Assembly (NCBI RefSeq): GCF_000153165.2
Contig: NC_014472.1
Coordinates: forward strand, 2,105,501 to 2,169,500
Reading direction: 5' to 3'
DNA length: 64,000 bases
Origin: Maribacter sp. HTCC2170
GTDB lineage: Bacteria; Bacteroidota; Bacteroidia; Flavobacteriales; Flavobacteriaceae
Part shown: piece by piece, positions 27,392 through 35,471 of the stretch
Numbering within the stretch: the first letter of the stretch is position 1
How the letters are laid out: each line of letters starts with the position of its first letter
Position numbers and translations under genes: made by a program
Notes under the pieces: model-generated
Databases searched by the model: none
The model's input: only the letters and a program-made list of their open reading frames with translations
What the model was told of the DNA's origin: nothing

Positions 27392-28008
27392 TTTTTCTTT
27401 CTTTTTAGAAATAATTGTTCCTTGATGCTTTTTAATCGTTTATACGATTTACTATTTATTTTTTCTTTTTCTGTGTCTTTTTCCTTTTTCTTCGGGTCAT
27501 ACAACATGCCTGTACAAAGACACATTTTTTGCTCGGTTCGGGTAAGAATATCAAAGTTCTTACAAGTTTGGCAACCTTTCCAAAATTGAGGGTCATCAGT
27601 TAATTCTGAAAACGTTACTGGCTGATACCCTAATTCATAATTGATTTTCATTACAGCCAATCCTGTGGTAATTCCAAATATTTTGGCTTCAGGAAATTTT
27701 TTAATGGAAAGGTCAAAAATGGCTTTTTTGATTTTCTTCGCCATTCCTTTATGTCTATAATTGGGATGTACTATAAGACCTGAGTTGGCAACGTAGTTAT
27801 TATGTCCCCAAATTTCAATATAGCAGAACCCTACAAAATTACCCTCATCCAAAGCGATGACCGCATTACCTTTTTCAAGTTTGTTAAGGATATAATCAGG
27901 TGTTCTTTTGGCAATACCTGTTCCTCGAACCTTAGCAGATTCGGCAATGGTATCACAGATGATATCTGCGTATTTAAAATGGGATTCGTTGGCAATAACA
28001 ATTTCCAT
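27388..28008 (-). CDS. GNAT N-acyltransferase, candidate N-acylglutamate synthase (argA-like)
   Basis: This is a 206-residue acetyltransferase-fold protein. GLIVHPNYRHKGMAKKIKKAIF matches the acyl-CoA-binding GNAT motif A. The C-terminal part carries a compact cysteine set, GCQTC then MCLCTGM, which could bind a metal, followed by a lysine-rich tail. As first gene of an otherwise near-complete pathway that lacks a recognisable argA or argJ, it is the natural candidate for the N-acetyl- or N-succinylglutamate synthase. That role is inferred from context. The family fold is clear. Confidence 0.82.
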   Translation of the reverse strand: MEIVIANESHFKYADIICDTIAESAKVRGTGIAKRTPDYILNKLEKGNAVIALDEGNFVGFCYIEIWGHNNYVANSGLIVHPNYRHKGMAKKIKKAIFDLSIKKFPEAKIFGITTGLAVMKINYELGYQPVTFSELTDDPQFWKGCQTCKNFDILTRTEQKMCLCTGMLYDPKKKEKDTEKEKINSKSYKRLKSIKEQLFLKRKKK

Positions 28009-28056
28009 TGTTACTTCGATTTATAAAATTATAAGAAAAGACTTGATTGTTTTTGC

Positions 28057-28078
28057 GGAAATGGACTCACCTATTTCC
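28057..28078 (-). promoter_or_regulatory. Hairpin in the arg/pro leader, downstream of the leader ORF
   Basis: On the minus strand GGAAAT (28078-28073) pairs with ATTTCC (28062-28057) around a 10-nt loop. An overlapping alternative pairs ATGGA (28080-28076) with TCCAT (28065-28061). No U-run follows directly. A U-rich stretch begins about 15 nt later, so this is not a standard intrinsic terminator. Confidence 0.45.
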
Positions 28079-28088
28079 ATACTATATG

Positions 28089-28118
28089 ACACCCTTACGG
28101 GCGGCGACGTGTGGGTGC
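28089..28118 (-). promoter_or_regulatory. Hairpin enclosing the Arg-Arg-Arg-Pro-stop codons of the leader ORF
   Basis: GCACCC (28118-28113) pairs with GGGTGT (28094-28089), five Watson-Crick pairs plus one G-U. An inner ACG/CGT pairing is possible. The codons CGT CGC CGC CCG TAA lie entirely within the enclosed segment. A ribosome stalled there would prevent or melt this hairpin. Confidence 0.55.
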
Positions 28119-28178
28119 AAACGAACGATTGGGAGCTACTGCCCAATTAGTTGTAGATATATATAGTTCGTTTTTCAT
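28095..28178 (-). CDS. Arginine/proline-rich leader peptide of the arg/pro operon (27 residues)
   Basis: The ORF runs from ATG 28178 to TAA 28095 on the minus strand. It begins MKNELYIS and ends APTRRRP. Four of 27 residues are Arg and three are Pro. The final four sense codons (CGT CGC CGC CCG) read Arg-Arg-Arg-Pro immediately before the stop. The start lies about 8 bp after a perfect -7 box, so the mRNA leader before it is only a few nucleotides. It is followed by the operon that makes arginine and proline. By analogy with the his, trp and leu leader peptides of enteric bacteria it should sense charged tRNA-Arg and tRNA-Pro. The sequence is seen, the function is inferred. Confidence 0.8.
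   Translation of the reverse strand: MKNELYISTTNWAVAPNRSFAPTRRRP
28119..28173 (-). promoter_or_regulatory. Long hairpin within the first part of the leader ORF
   Basis: AAACGAAC (28173-28166) is an exact 8-bp complement of GTTCGTTT (28126-28119). Inside it TTGGG (28146-28142) pairs with CCCAA (28133-28129). This hairpin ends one base before the Arg/Pro-codon hairpin starts. Such stacked hairpins are the expected form of a leader whose folding follows ribosome position. Confidence 0.55.
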
Positions 28179-28185
28179 TATGAAT

Positions 28186-28216
28186 CAAATGTACAAATTA
28201 AAATGAAATAGCAAAG
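28186..28216 (-). promoter_or_regulatory. Promoter of the arginine/proline operon
   Basis: On the minus strand TTTG (28216-28213), a 19-bp spacer and TACATTTG (28193-28186) match the Bacteroidota -33/-7 consensus at every defined position. Transcription should start near 28182, just ahead of the leader peptide ATG. It lies immediately downstream of the membrane glycosyltransferase gene, which has the same orientation. Confidence 0.8.
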
Positions 28217-28224
28217 TTTGGGTC

Positions 28225-29586
28225 TTAATTTTTGCGAAATAGCTGTTTTATACTCTTTAACCTGAATATTTCGAAAAATATAAATCCGAATACAACTAAA
28301 TACTCAATAGATAGGATGCCAAGATGTTCAACGAAACTATCTTGGGAATATGCATAATAGCTCAAAACCACTACTAACGACCAAGCTAAAGAATACCTGT
28401 ATTCCGTGAATATGGTTAGCAATACCAGAAATACAATGTACCAAGGATGAACTGTGGCGGCAAGTAAAAAGTATGCTGTTAGGACCCAAAGCATTGAGGT
28501 TATCAAAACTGGTAATTTTTGATTTTTCCGAAGAAAAGTGAATAAAACAACAAGGGAGATTATTATGAATGGTGTGATTTTCCCATAGGTTTTTATCAAC
28601 TCCCATGGTTTTGCCTCAAGCTTTATAGCTATGAATTTAATGGCATTGTATATGCCCGCGTTAAACTCAAAGTTTGAGAACCAGAGAGCAATCGTACCAG
28701 TGTAATTCGAAATAAATTCGGAAGAGAAAAAGGGAGCAAATAGCAGTACTGAAACGGTTGTAACTATTGAATAAAAGAGTAAACTTTTTTTAAGCCCTAG
28801 ATGTTTATAAAATAAAGGTAGAAACATCAAAGGAACTAATTTAATCGAGATTGAACATGCCATAAGAACAGCGGCTAATTTCCACTTTTGAATGGATAGG
28901 AAATACAATGAAATGGTAAAAAATGAAAGCATAACACCTTCAAAGTGCAGGTTTCCTGTTAGTTCTAAAATTACAAGCGGGTTAAGAAAATACCAAAATA
29001 TAAGATGTGGGGAGAGGTTAAGATTTTTTAATAGTTTTCTTCCGAAATAGAATATACCAATATCAGCAAGAATTATAAAAAGGCGCATTGATACTACTGA
29101 GCCTAGGATGGTGTTATAACCAAAAGTGGTGCTTAATGCAAATATGACCTGATTCAAAGGGGGGTAATTGCTATAATTCCTTGCACTTAAATCACCCATT
29201 CCTGCAAAGGTTTCATTTAGTAAAGGAATACTGGGCACTCCATCTTTGAGAAATCCATTGGGCGTAAAGAGATAAGGGTTGATAAAATTACTGACTAATT
29301 CGCCGTCCCAAATAAACCGATAAAAGTCTTGCGACAAATGTGGTTCATGAATTAAGAAAACTAATCTAAAAAGTATACCTACAAACAAAAGGAATTTGAA
29401 GTTCCATTTTTCAAATTGAATGAGTTTGTAGCACAAAAAAAACAATGCTCCGAAAAGTGAGATTAGCCTTATAAAATCGGTTCGTTCAAGATAATAGGCA
29501 AATGTGTAGTAGAACCCAAGACTTATAATCACCAATAATATTGAAACCTTGTGTAGTTTCCAATAAGTTATGATTTGATTGGGCAT
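28225..29586 (-). CDS. Polytopic membrane glycosyltransferase (mannosyltransferase-like, GT-C fold)
   Basis: This 453-residue protein has about a dozen hydrophobic helices and few long soluble parts. The first large loop contains HEPHLSQDFYRFIWDGELVSN, an acidic motif resembling the catalytic loop of polyprenyl-phosphate-dependent GT-C mannosyltransferases. NPYLFTPNGF and FWYFLNPLVILELTGNLHFEG are also typical. It would transfer a sugar from a lipid-phosphate donor on the outer face of the inner membrane. Donor and acceptor are unknown. It ends a run of same-strand genes that includes two GT2 enzymes, one of which could make the polyprenyl-phosphate sugar. Confidence 0.75.
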   Translation of the reverse strand: MPNQIITYWKLHKVSILLVIISLGFYYTFAYYLERTDFIRLISLFGALFFLCYKLIQFEKWNFKFLLFVGILFRLVFLIHEPHLSQDFYRFIWDGELVSNFINPYLFTPNGFLKDGVPSIPLLNETFAGMGDLSARNYSNYPPLNQVIFALSTTFGYNTILGSVVSMRLFIILADIGIFYFGRKLLKNLNLSPHLIFWYFLNPLVILELTGNLHFEGVMLSFFTISLYFLSIQKWKLAAVLMACSISIKLVPLMFLPLFYKHLGLKKSLLFYSIVTTVSVLLFAPFFSSEFISNYTGTIALWFSNFEFNAGIYNAIKFIAIKLEAKPWELIKTYGKITPFIIISLVVLFTFLRKNQKLPVLITSMLWVLTAYFLLAATVHPWYIVFLVLLTIFTEYRYSLAWSLVVVLSYYAYSQDSFVEHLGILSIEYLVVFGFIFFEIFRLKSIKQLFRKN

Positions 29587-29679
29587 TGGTCTCGGCTGTT
29601 AGGAGTACTACAAATAACCGAAAAAAAGCGAAATAAAAAAGCTATTTTATTTAAACCGAGTCTCTAACAATAAAAAGGT

Positions 29680-31164
29680 TTACGCTCTTGCAGTAAGCGA
29701 TTTGTAAAAAACAAAGCCAAAACCAGCGAACAACATGAAGTGGAATGGGAATAAACCAAAATCGTTTAACGGAACTGCACTATACATTCCGAAAAGAAAG
29801 TAGCCCATAAGAGCGAATTCCAATATCATGTTACGAGATAATTTTTTCGAAAGGTATTTATTGCCTTTCCAGCTATCTGTGATATTGTTGAGGTTGAATT
29901 TTGGAGTTCTTACGAATTCACTTCTCTTGCCCATATGCCCTTCCAATACAGCGATTGAATTGTGTAAAGAGAATCCTAAGGCGACAGAGAAGAAAGTAAA
30001 GAAGAGTTTTATATAATCTACAAAATTGTCAAAGCTGCTGCCCTGAATACTTTTGTAAGTGAACCAGTAGCACACAAATAGAATTATTGTACTTAAAACA
30101 AAGAAGCTCAGCACATGGAACACCCAGTCTAATTGCGGATAGATTGCCTTAATGTACATCGCCGGAATACTCAGTAAAGAGACCAGGAAAACACAAAGGA
30201 ACATTGAGCTGTTCAACAAATGCATTACACCATGAAATTTTGTTTTAAAAGAAATGTTTTTTGCACTGACTACGCTCCAAACAGATTTTCTAAAGTTCTC
30301 GGCACCACCTTTATTCCATCGAAATTGTTGTGAACGAGCAGCACTGATTACAACAGGTAATTCCGCCGGTGTTTCAACATCTTCCAAATATTTGAATTTC
30401 CAGTTTTTCAATTGTGCTCTATAACTTAAATCCAAATCTTCGGTCAAAGTATCTCCTTCCCAGTTACCTGCATCGAGGATACAATCTTTACGCCAGATGC
30501 CGGCAGTACCATTAAAGTTGATGAAGTGGCCTTTGGCATTTCGTCCAACCTGTTCCAAAGTAAAGTGAGCATCAAGTGCAAATGCCTGTATTTTGGTTAA
30601 TGTGGAATAATCTCTATTAATATGGCCCCAACGAGTTTGAACCACACCAATTTCCTCATCTTTAAAATATATGACGGTCTTTTTCAACCAATCCGAATCG
30701 GGTAAAAAATCAGCATCAAAAATGGCAATGAAATCACCTTTGGCAGTCAATAATCCTTCTTTTAGCGCTCCGGCCTTAAATCCTTGACGATTTTCTCTTC
30801 TAATATGTTGAATATCAAGACCTGTTTCTTGTAGGGCCTTTACTCTTTTTGCAGTATCATGAACAGTATCGTCTGTAGAATCATCCAATACCTGGATTTC
30901 CAATTTACTTTTTGGGTATTCAATTTTAGCGATATTTTCCAATAAACGCTCCATTACATATTCCTCGTTGTACACGGGAAGTTGAATGGTCACAAAAGGG
31001 ATTTCCTTTGGGTCTAATAAATTAAATTTTGGGGCGCTTTGATTTTGTCTTTTATTGCCCAAATAATTCACCAATAGGTTCAATTGCGCAAGGCTGTAGA
31101 AGAAAATCAACAGCAGTGCAATGCTATAAATGGCAATGATTATATAAGAGATTATAAGACCCAT
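29680..31164 (-). CDS. Membrane-bound processive-type GT2 glycosyltransferase
   Basis: This 494-residue protein has two membrane segments at the N-terminus, a cytosolic GT-A domain and several helices at the C-terminus, the layout of cellulose-synthase/CESA-like enzymes. Motifs: VTIQLPVYNEEYVMERLLE, FDADFLPDSDWL, TEDLDLSYRA (catalytic Asp) and QQFRWNKGGAENFRK (the QxxRW motif). It lies two bases downstream of the other GT2 gene. The product, a glycolipid or a polysaccharide, cannot be told from sequence. Confidence 0.88.
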   Translation of the reverse strand: MGLIISYIIIAIYSIALLLIFFYSLAQLNLLVNYLGNKRQNQSAPKFNLLDPKEIPFVTIQLPVYNEEYVMERLLENIAKIEYPKSKLEIQVLDDSTDDTVHDTAKRVKALQETGLDIQHIRRENRQGFKAGALKEGLLTAKGDFIAIFDADFLPDSDWLKKTVIYFKDEEIGVVQTRWGHINRDYSTLTKIQAFALDAHFTLEQVGRNAKGHFINFNGTAGIWRKDCILDAGNWEGDTLTEDLDLSYRAQLKNWKFKYLEDVETPAELPVVISAARSQQFRWNKGGAENFRKSVWSVVSAKNISFKTKFHGVMHLLNSSMFLCVFLVSLLSIPAMYIKAIYPQLDWVFHVLSFFVLSTIILFVCYWFTYKSIQGSSFDNFVDYIKLFFTFFSVALGFSLHNSIAVLEGHMGKRSEFVRTPKFNLNNITDSWKGNKYLSKKLSRNMILEFALMGYFLFGMYSAVPLNDFGLFPFHFMLFAGFGFVFYKSLTARA

Positions 31165-31166
31165 AA

Positions 31167-31856
31167 TTATTTAAAACTGTATTTGAAAATCCAACCTAGG
31201 ATTTTAATGCCCGCAAATATACTACCTTTTACTGTACCTGACACTTTTGAAAATCCAATTCTTTTTTTGTAACGTACTGGTACTTCGGTATATGTCAGTT
31301 TATTTTTCAACGCCTTAAGCTGCATTTCCACTGTCCAGCCATAAGTCTTATCTTCCATTTCAAGTGTTAATAACTTGTCATACTTTATAGCCCTAAACGG
31401 GCCTAAGTCGGTAAATGTTGCCTTAAAGAGTAATTTCATAAGAAATGTGGACAGCCAATTGCCGAAAATCTGCTGAGGTGTCATGCTTCCTTCTTCTCTG
31501 AGTTCCTTTATCCTTGCTCCAATAACAAGGTCGATGTTATCATCAAGGATAGGTTGAATGACTTTGGTCAAATCTTCAGGATAATCTGAATAATCACCAT
31601 CAATAAATACGATAATATCGGGTTGTTCAGATTGCTGGGCAATGTAGTTCATGCCACAGAGACATGCATATCCGTATCCTTTTTTGTTTTCAGTTAAAAC
31701 TGTGGCTCCGGCTCTTTTCGCATTTTCAACAGTGGCATCAGTGGAATTGTTGTTTACAACAATGATTTCATTGACAAATGTAGGAATTTCATTCACCACA
31801 TGCGCAATTGAATCAGCTTCGTTAAAGGCCGGAATGATAACTTTGATTTGCGCCAT
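31167..31856 (-). CDS. GT2 family glycosyltransferase (dolichyl-phosphate sugar synthase-like)
   Basis: This 229-residue protein consists of a GT-A domain without membrane segments. KVIIPAFNEADSIAHVVNEIP and VFIDGDYSDYPEDL (DxD-like) define the family. GPFRAIKYDKLL and RYKKRIGFSKVSGT resemble polyprenyl-phosphate glucosyl/mannosyltransferases. It could make the lipid-linked sugar donor for the GT-C protein at 28225-29586. This is inference from gene order. It overlaps the MORN-protein gene by one base. Confidence 0.85.
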   Translation of the reverse strand: MAQIKVIIPAFNEADSIAHVVNEIPTFVNEIIVVNNNSTDATVENAKRAGATVLTENKKGYGYACLCGMNYIAQQSEQPDIIVFIDGDYSDYPEDLTKVIQPILDDNIDLVIGARIKELREEGSMTPQQIFGNWLSTFLMKLLFKATFTDLGPFRAIKYDKLLTLEMEDKTYGWTVEMQLKALKNKLTYTEVPVRYKKRIGFSKVSGTVKGSIFAGIKILGWIFKYSFK

Positions 31857-32338
31857 TATTTTAAATCGGATAGTTTATTTTCCCGTCGAAAACCGACAAA
31901 GCTAAACCATTCTTTGACTTTTGTGCCATTTTCATACTTTTCTGCCGAGATCAACTTTTCATTTTTATATTTTAAACAGTACCCATTTTTCTTTCCGTTG
32001 TATAGTTGACACTTATGATTGACTCTTCCTTGAGTATCATAGAATATCCACCAATTGGCCATTTCCCCATTGGAATAACCACCTTCTTTTATTCGCATTT
32101 TATTAGGATTGTAAAAATGCCAATACCTTTCTCTTACATCTTTTTTGAAATGGCCCTGTTCAGCAATTTTTCCGTTTTTATGATAGAACTTCCAATAACC
32201 ATTTTTTATTCCATTTTCTAGCCAACCCTCAGACTTTGTTCTGCCAGATTCGTAGTATTCTTTATGATATTTAGCTTCATTGTTCGAGCCAATACCCCAA
32301 AAGAGCAAAATTAAAATTGGAAGGGATTTAATCGACAT
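31856..32338 (-). CDS. MORN/YwqK-type repeat protein, exported
   Basis: This 160-residue protein has an N-terminal hydrophobic signal (LPILILLFWGIGS). About five repeats of the form YYxSGxxKSEGxxxxGxKNGxWxxYxxNG follow, as in YYESGRTKSEGWLENGIKNG. Such repeats occur in MORN and YwqK-like proteins and form a beta-sheet ribbon. No catalytic residues are visible and the function is unknown. It is coupled to the GT2 gene. Confidence 0.75.
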   Translation of the reverse strand: MSIKSLPILILLFWGIGSNNEAKYHKEYYESGRTKSEGWLENGIKNGYWKFYHKNGKIAEQGHFKKDVRERYWHFYNPNKMRIKEGGYSNGEMANWWIFYDTQGRVNHKCQLYNGKKNGYCLKYKNEKLISAEKYENGTKVKEWFSFVGFRRENKLSDLK

Positions 32339-32341
32339 TTT

Positions 32342-33931
32342 CTATTTTTTGTTCACCAATTCCATAAGGTCAACATCATTACCTAATAACACTTGAGTCG
32401 GGTTTATCCTTCCCTTTTCCGGGCCATTTTCCAATTTTAGAACTCCCCTTGGACAAACCGCTGAACAAACACCGCAACCCACACAACTAGAACGTACAAT
32501 ATTCTCTCCTTTTTGGGCATACGCACGAACATCGATACCTTGTTCACAATAAGTTGAGCAATTTCCACAAGAAATACATTGACCGCCATTTGTAGTGATT
32601 CTAAATCTTGATTTAAAACGTTGAACGAATCCTAAATAAGCAGCAAGAGGGCAACCAAAACGACACCACACACGATTTCCGAAAATTGGGTAGAAACCTG
32701 TTCCAATAACACCTGCAAAAATGGCCCCAATTAAGAAACTATAGGTGTCCATAATACTTTGGACTTTTATGCCAAGTACTGTGCCTGTTTCTGCAAAGAA
32801 TCCATATAGCGTAAAACCTGTCATTACTAAGGCAAACACGAGAACCCCATGAATCAACCATCTTTCTACTTTCCATGAAAACAATGATTTACTGGAATGC
32901 TGACGATATGGGTCGCCCAAAGTTTCGGCCAATCCCCCGCATCCGCATACCCAAGAACAGTACCATCTTTTTCCAAAGAAATATACCATTACGGGCACAA
33001 TGACCACTGTTAATAAAATTCCCCAAACAAGAATAAATATACCTAAACCACCACTAGCCATAAGTTCTTTTAAATTCCAATTGAAAAAGAAATCATAATC
33101 CAGTGGGAACGCATTTTTAAAATCATACCCTTTCGAATATGAAAGTTGCAAGCGAACCATAATCTCAGGAATAAGAAATGCGAATACAATCTGAAAGAAC
33201 AAAACCGAAGTGGTCCGTACCATTTGGTACATATTATGACGGTATTTGATATACATGCGAATGGCCATTACTGTCATTACCACACAATACATAAATCCGT
33301 ATACGAACCAATGGCCGGCAGAATTTCCACTTAAGCTTTCACTTATTGGGTCTACCAAATAAGTCCAATTAACTGCAAACTCAGATTTGAAATATAGAAT
33401 CAAATAAAAACTGACAAGAAATATAAAAACCAACCATGCGATCCAACCTCTATTGGTAGAGCTCTGGTGATAAATATGGTCGTTTTTAATTCCTTTTTCA
33501 CCAAGTGTTATCACCTGAGGAAGTATGAACATGAGTGCTCCAAAAATGCCTAATCCAAAAGTCAAAAACCACATCAAACCTTTGTTCTCGGGGATAAATC
33601 CATACCCTGATTTCTTTCGAATTGAGGTTGCCAAGTCGGAACTACTAGTATATACTTTTTTACCCCATTCTTTGTTTTTGGTATGTACCGCGTTTGCTTT
33701 TTCTTTAGATTTCTTTACTAATGGAGCCAAGGACTGAAACCCTGTAAAATCTTCATCTACAAATTTACTTTGCAAATCCTCAATGAAAATTTCACTTTTG
33801 ATTCCTTGATTGGATATCATTTCATCAAAAGTGCCTTGATCTAGTTTAAAATTTCCTAAAAAAGGTAGTGCAGTGAAAATGCCCAAACCGACTAAAAATA
33901 TGGCTATGCCAATGTTTTGAATTGTTTTCAT
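32342..33931 (-). CDS. Membrane polyferredoxin (NapH/NosR-like 4Fe-4S protein)
   Basis: This 529-residue protein has about six membrane helices. Two membrane-proximal Cys motifs, WYCSWVCGCGG and WCRFGCPLAAYLG, are of the NapH/NosR kind (the first has Gly where CP is usual). Two 4Fe-4S clusters follow: CISCGNCSTYCEQGI and CVGCGVCSAVCPRG. It should carry electrons across or along the inner membrane. It overlaps by 4 bp with an FAD/NAD(P) oxidoreductase gene, a likely electron donor. The acceptor is unknown. Confidence 0.88.
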   Translation of the reverse strand: MKTIQNIGIAIFLVGLGIFTALPFLGNFKLDQGTFDEMISNQGIKSEIFIEDLQSKFVDEDFTGFQSLAPLVKKSKEKANAVHTKNKEWGKKVYTSSSDLATSIRKKSGYGFIPENKGLMWFLTFGLGIFGALMFILPQVITLGEKGIKNDHIYHQSSTNRGWIAWLVFIFLVSFYLILYFKSEFAVNWTYLVDPISESLSGNSAGHWFVYGFMYCVVMTVMAIRMYIKYRHNMYQMVRTTSVLFFQIVFAFLIPEIMVRLQLSYSKGYDFKNAFPLDYDFFFNWNLKELMASGGLGIFILVWGILLTVVIVPVMVYFFGKRWYCSWVCGCGGLAETLGDPYRQHSSKSLFSWKVERWLIHGVLVFALVMTGFTLYGFFAETGTVLGIKVQSIMDTYSFLIGAIFAGVIGTGFYPIFGNRVWCRFGCPLAAYLGFVQRFKSRFRITTNGGQCISCGNCSTYCEQGIDVRAYAQKGENIVRSSCVGCGVCSAVCPRGVLKLENGPEKGRINPTQVLLGNDVDLMELVNKK

Positions 33932-35289
33932 TCTAGTATAGGGTAAGCGTTACTGAATATTCGTTTCCAACTTTTCTTTTTCGGCGTGATATTGGTGCCC
34001 GTTTCAGTGTTGAATCTGTTTACTATATCCTTCTCGTATTGAGCATAAAGCTCGGGATCGAAATTCGCATCCTTTAAATGTTCCATCACGTATTCAACGG
34101 TTCTGTTTTCGGTAAGCCAACGGTCAAAAATCTCATGACGCATGCGAATGCCAAACGTATTGATTCCCAAAAAAGCTTTTGTGTCTTTATGATAGGAAAC
34201 TGTAACGCATATTTTTTCTTTTGAATGACGCCAATGAAAATGGGTTTCATATTCTTTCATGCCCCGCTCACTAAATACCCATCCATAGGTTTGGTATTCA
34301 ATATCCAAAAACTTGGCAGAATTAAACCAATGCCCTGGTTTATATTCTGTTTTATTGTTGCAGATTGTCTGGGCCACAGTTTCGCCCATCATTCTACCTG
34401 TATACCAAACGGCTTCTATGGGTCTTCGATTACCAATGGCGTCATGTTGTTCAGCACAGTCACCTATGGCATAAATGTCTGGGATATTCGTTTCTAGATG
34501 ACGATTTACTTTTACTCCTCGTCCTAAGGTGATTCCGCTTTCTTTTAGAAAATCAATATTGGGCGAAACACCAGCGGTTAGTCCAACAAAATCACATTCA
34601 ATTGTATCACCTTTTTCTGTAGTAACCGCTTTTGCTTTACCATTCTCATCTGATAATATTTCTGTCAAATTCGTTGCCAAATGCAAATCAATGTGATGCT
34701 CCCTAATATGTTCATTGATCATTTCCGATTCACCGGCAGGTAAGACACCATTCCAAAAACTGTTTTCCCTAACCAGGAAAGTAACAGGAATATCACGGCT
34801 ACGAAGTATTTCGGCCAACTCAATTCCAATTAATCCGCCACCAACGATTACGGCTCTTTTGCAAATTTTGTTGTTTGGAGCGTATTTTTCTACTCCTTCT
34901 AAATCTTGTTTGGAGTACAATCCCTGAACGCCATCTAGATTTTGGCCAGGCCAGCCAAATTTGTTGGGTTTAGAGCCCGTGGCAATAATCAATTTATCAT
35001 AAGAAATGCGCTGTCCCGCTCTCAACGTTAGAATTTTTTCTTGATGATTTACATTTTCCACATACCCCTTTACGAGCTCAAACCTATTTTTTTTCCAAAA
35101 CCAATTTTCATAAGGCTGAGTGTGTTCGAACTTCATATGTCCCATATAAACGTACATCAATGCTGTGCGAGAAAAAAAGTATTCCGTCTCGGCAGAAATA
35201 ATGGTAATGCGTTTATCTGAGAGTTTGCGAATATGCCTTGCTGCGGTTACTCCAGCAATTCCATTGCCAATGATAACGATGTGCTCCAT
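33928..35289 (-). CDS. NAD(P)/FAD-dependent oxidoreductase (rubredoxin/ferredoxin reductase-like)
   Basis: This is a 453-residue two-dinucleotide-domain flavoprotein. The FAD motif is IVIIGNGIAGVTAARHIRKL. The NAD(P) motif is VVGGGLIGIELAEILRSR, and DIYAIGDCAEQHD is the second FAD motif. The C-terminal 150 residues do not resemble a standard dimerisation domain closely. It is the first gene of the minus-strand run and translationally coupled to the polyferredoxin, so it probably passes electrons from NAD(P)H to it. Confidence 0.88.
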   Translation of the reverse strand: MEHIVIIGNGIAGVTAARHIRKLSDKRITIISAETEYFFSRTALMYVYMGHMKFEHTQPYENWFWKKNRFELVKGYVENVNHQEKILTLRAGQRISYDKLIIATGSKPNKFGWPGQNLDGVQGLYSKQDLEGVEKYAPNNKICKRAVIVGGGLIGIELAEILRSRDIPVTFLVRENSFWNGVLPAGESEMINEHIREHHIDLHLATNLTEILSDENGKAKAVTTEKGDTIECDFVGLTAGVSPNIDFLKESGITLGRGVKVNRHLETNIPDIYAIGDCAEQHDAIGNRRPIEAVWYTGRMMGETVAQTICNNKTEYKPGHWFNSAKFLDIEYQTYGWVFSERGMKEYETHFHWRHSKEKICVTVSYHKDTKAFLGINTFGIRMRHEIFDRWLTENRTVEYVMEHLKDANFDPELYAQYEKDIVNRFNTETGTNITPKKKSWKRIFSNAYPILE

Positions 35290-35438
35290 AGGATTTTAGT
35301 TGATTGTCTTGACTTATGTCGTTACTAAATATAGGAACTTAACATTTAGATAAAATTTAATCCGTTATAAATATGTGATATCTTTTGTAGTAATTTGGAC
35401 TGTGAAGGAATTGTAAGCTATTCTAGGGTAACTCGACC

Positions 35439-35446
35439 TAGGTTTG
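35439..35446 (+). promoter_or_regulatory. Possible -7 box upstream of the DUF547 gene
   Basis: TAGGTTTG matches TAnnTTTG, 25 bp before ATG 35472. No -33 element is present at proper spacing. The 180-bp divergent region holds nothing else I can name. Confidence 0.35.
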
Positions 35447-35471
35447 GCAAATCATTTATAATTGGATATAT

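Noticed and set aside
28021-28080. 19-codon ORF (MEIGESIS...) between the leader peptide and the first arg gene
   Set aside because: It carries no Arg or Pro codons and has no separate signal. Its ATG falls in a hairpin stem. It was kept as sequence of the leader, not as a gene.
27908-28150. 80-codon plus-strand frame over the arg leader and GNAT start
   Set aside because: It is antisense to a clear GNAT gene and its promoter region, with no family resemblance.
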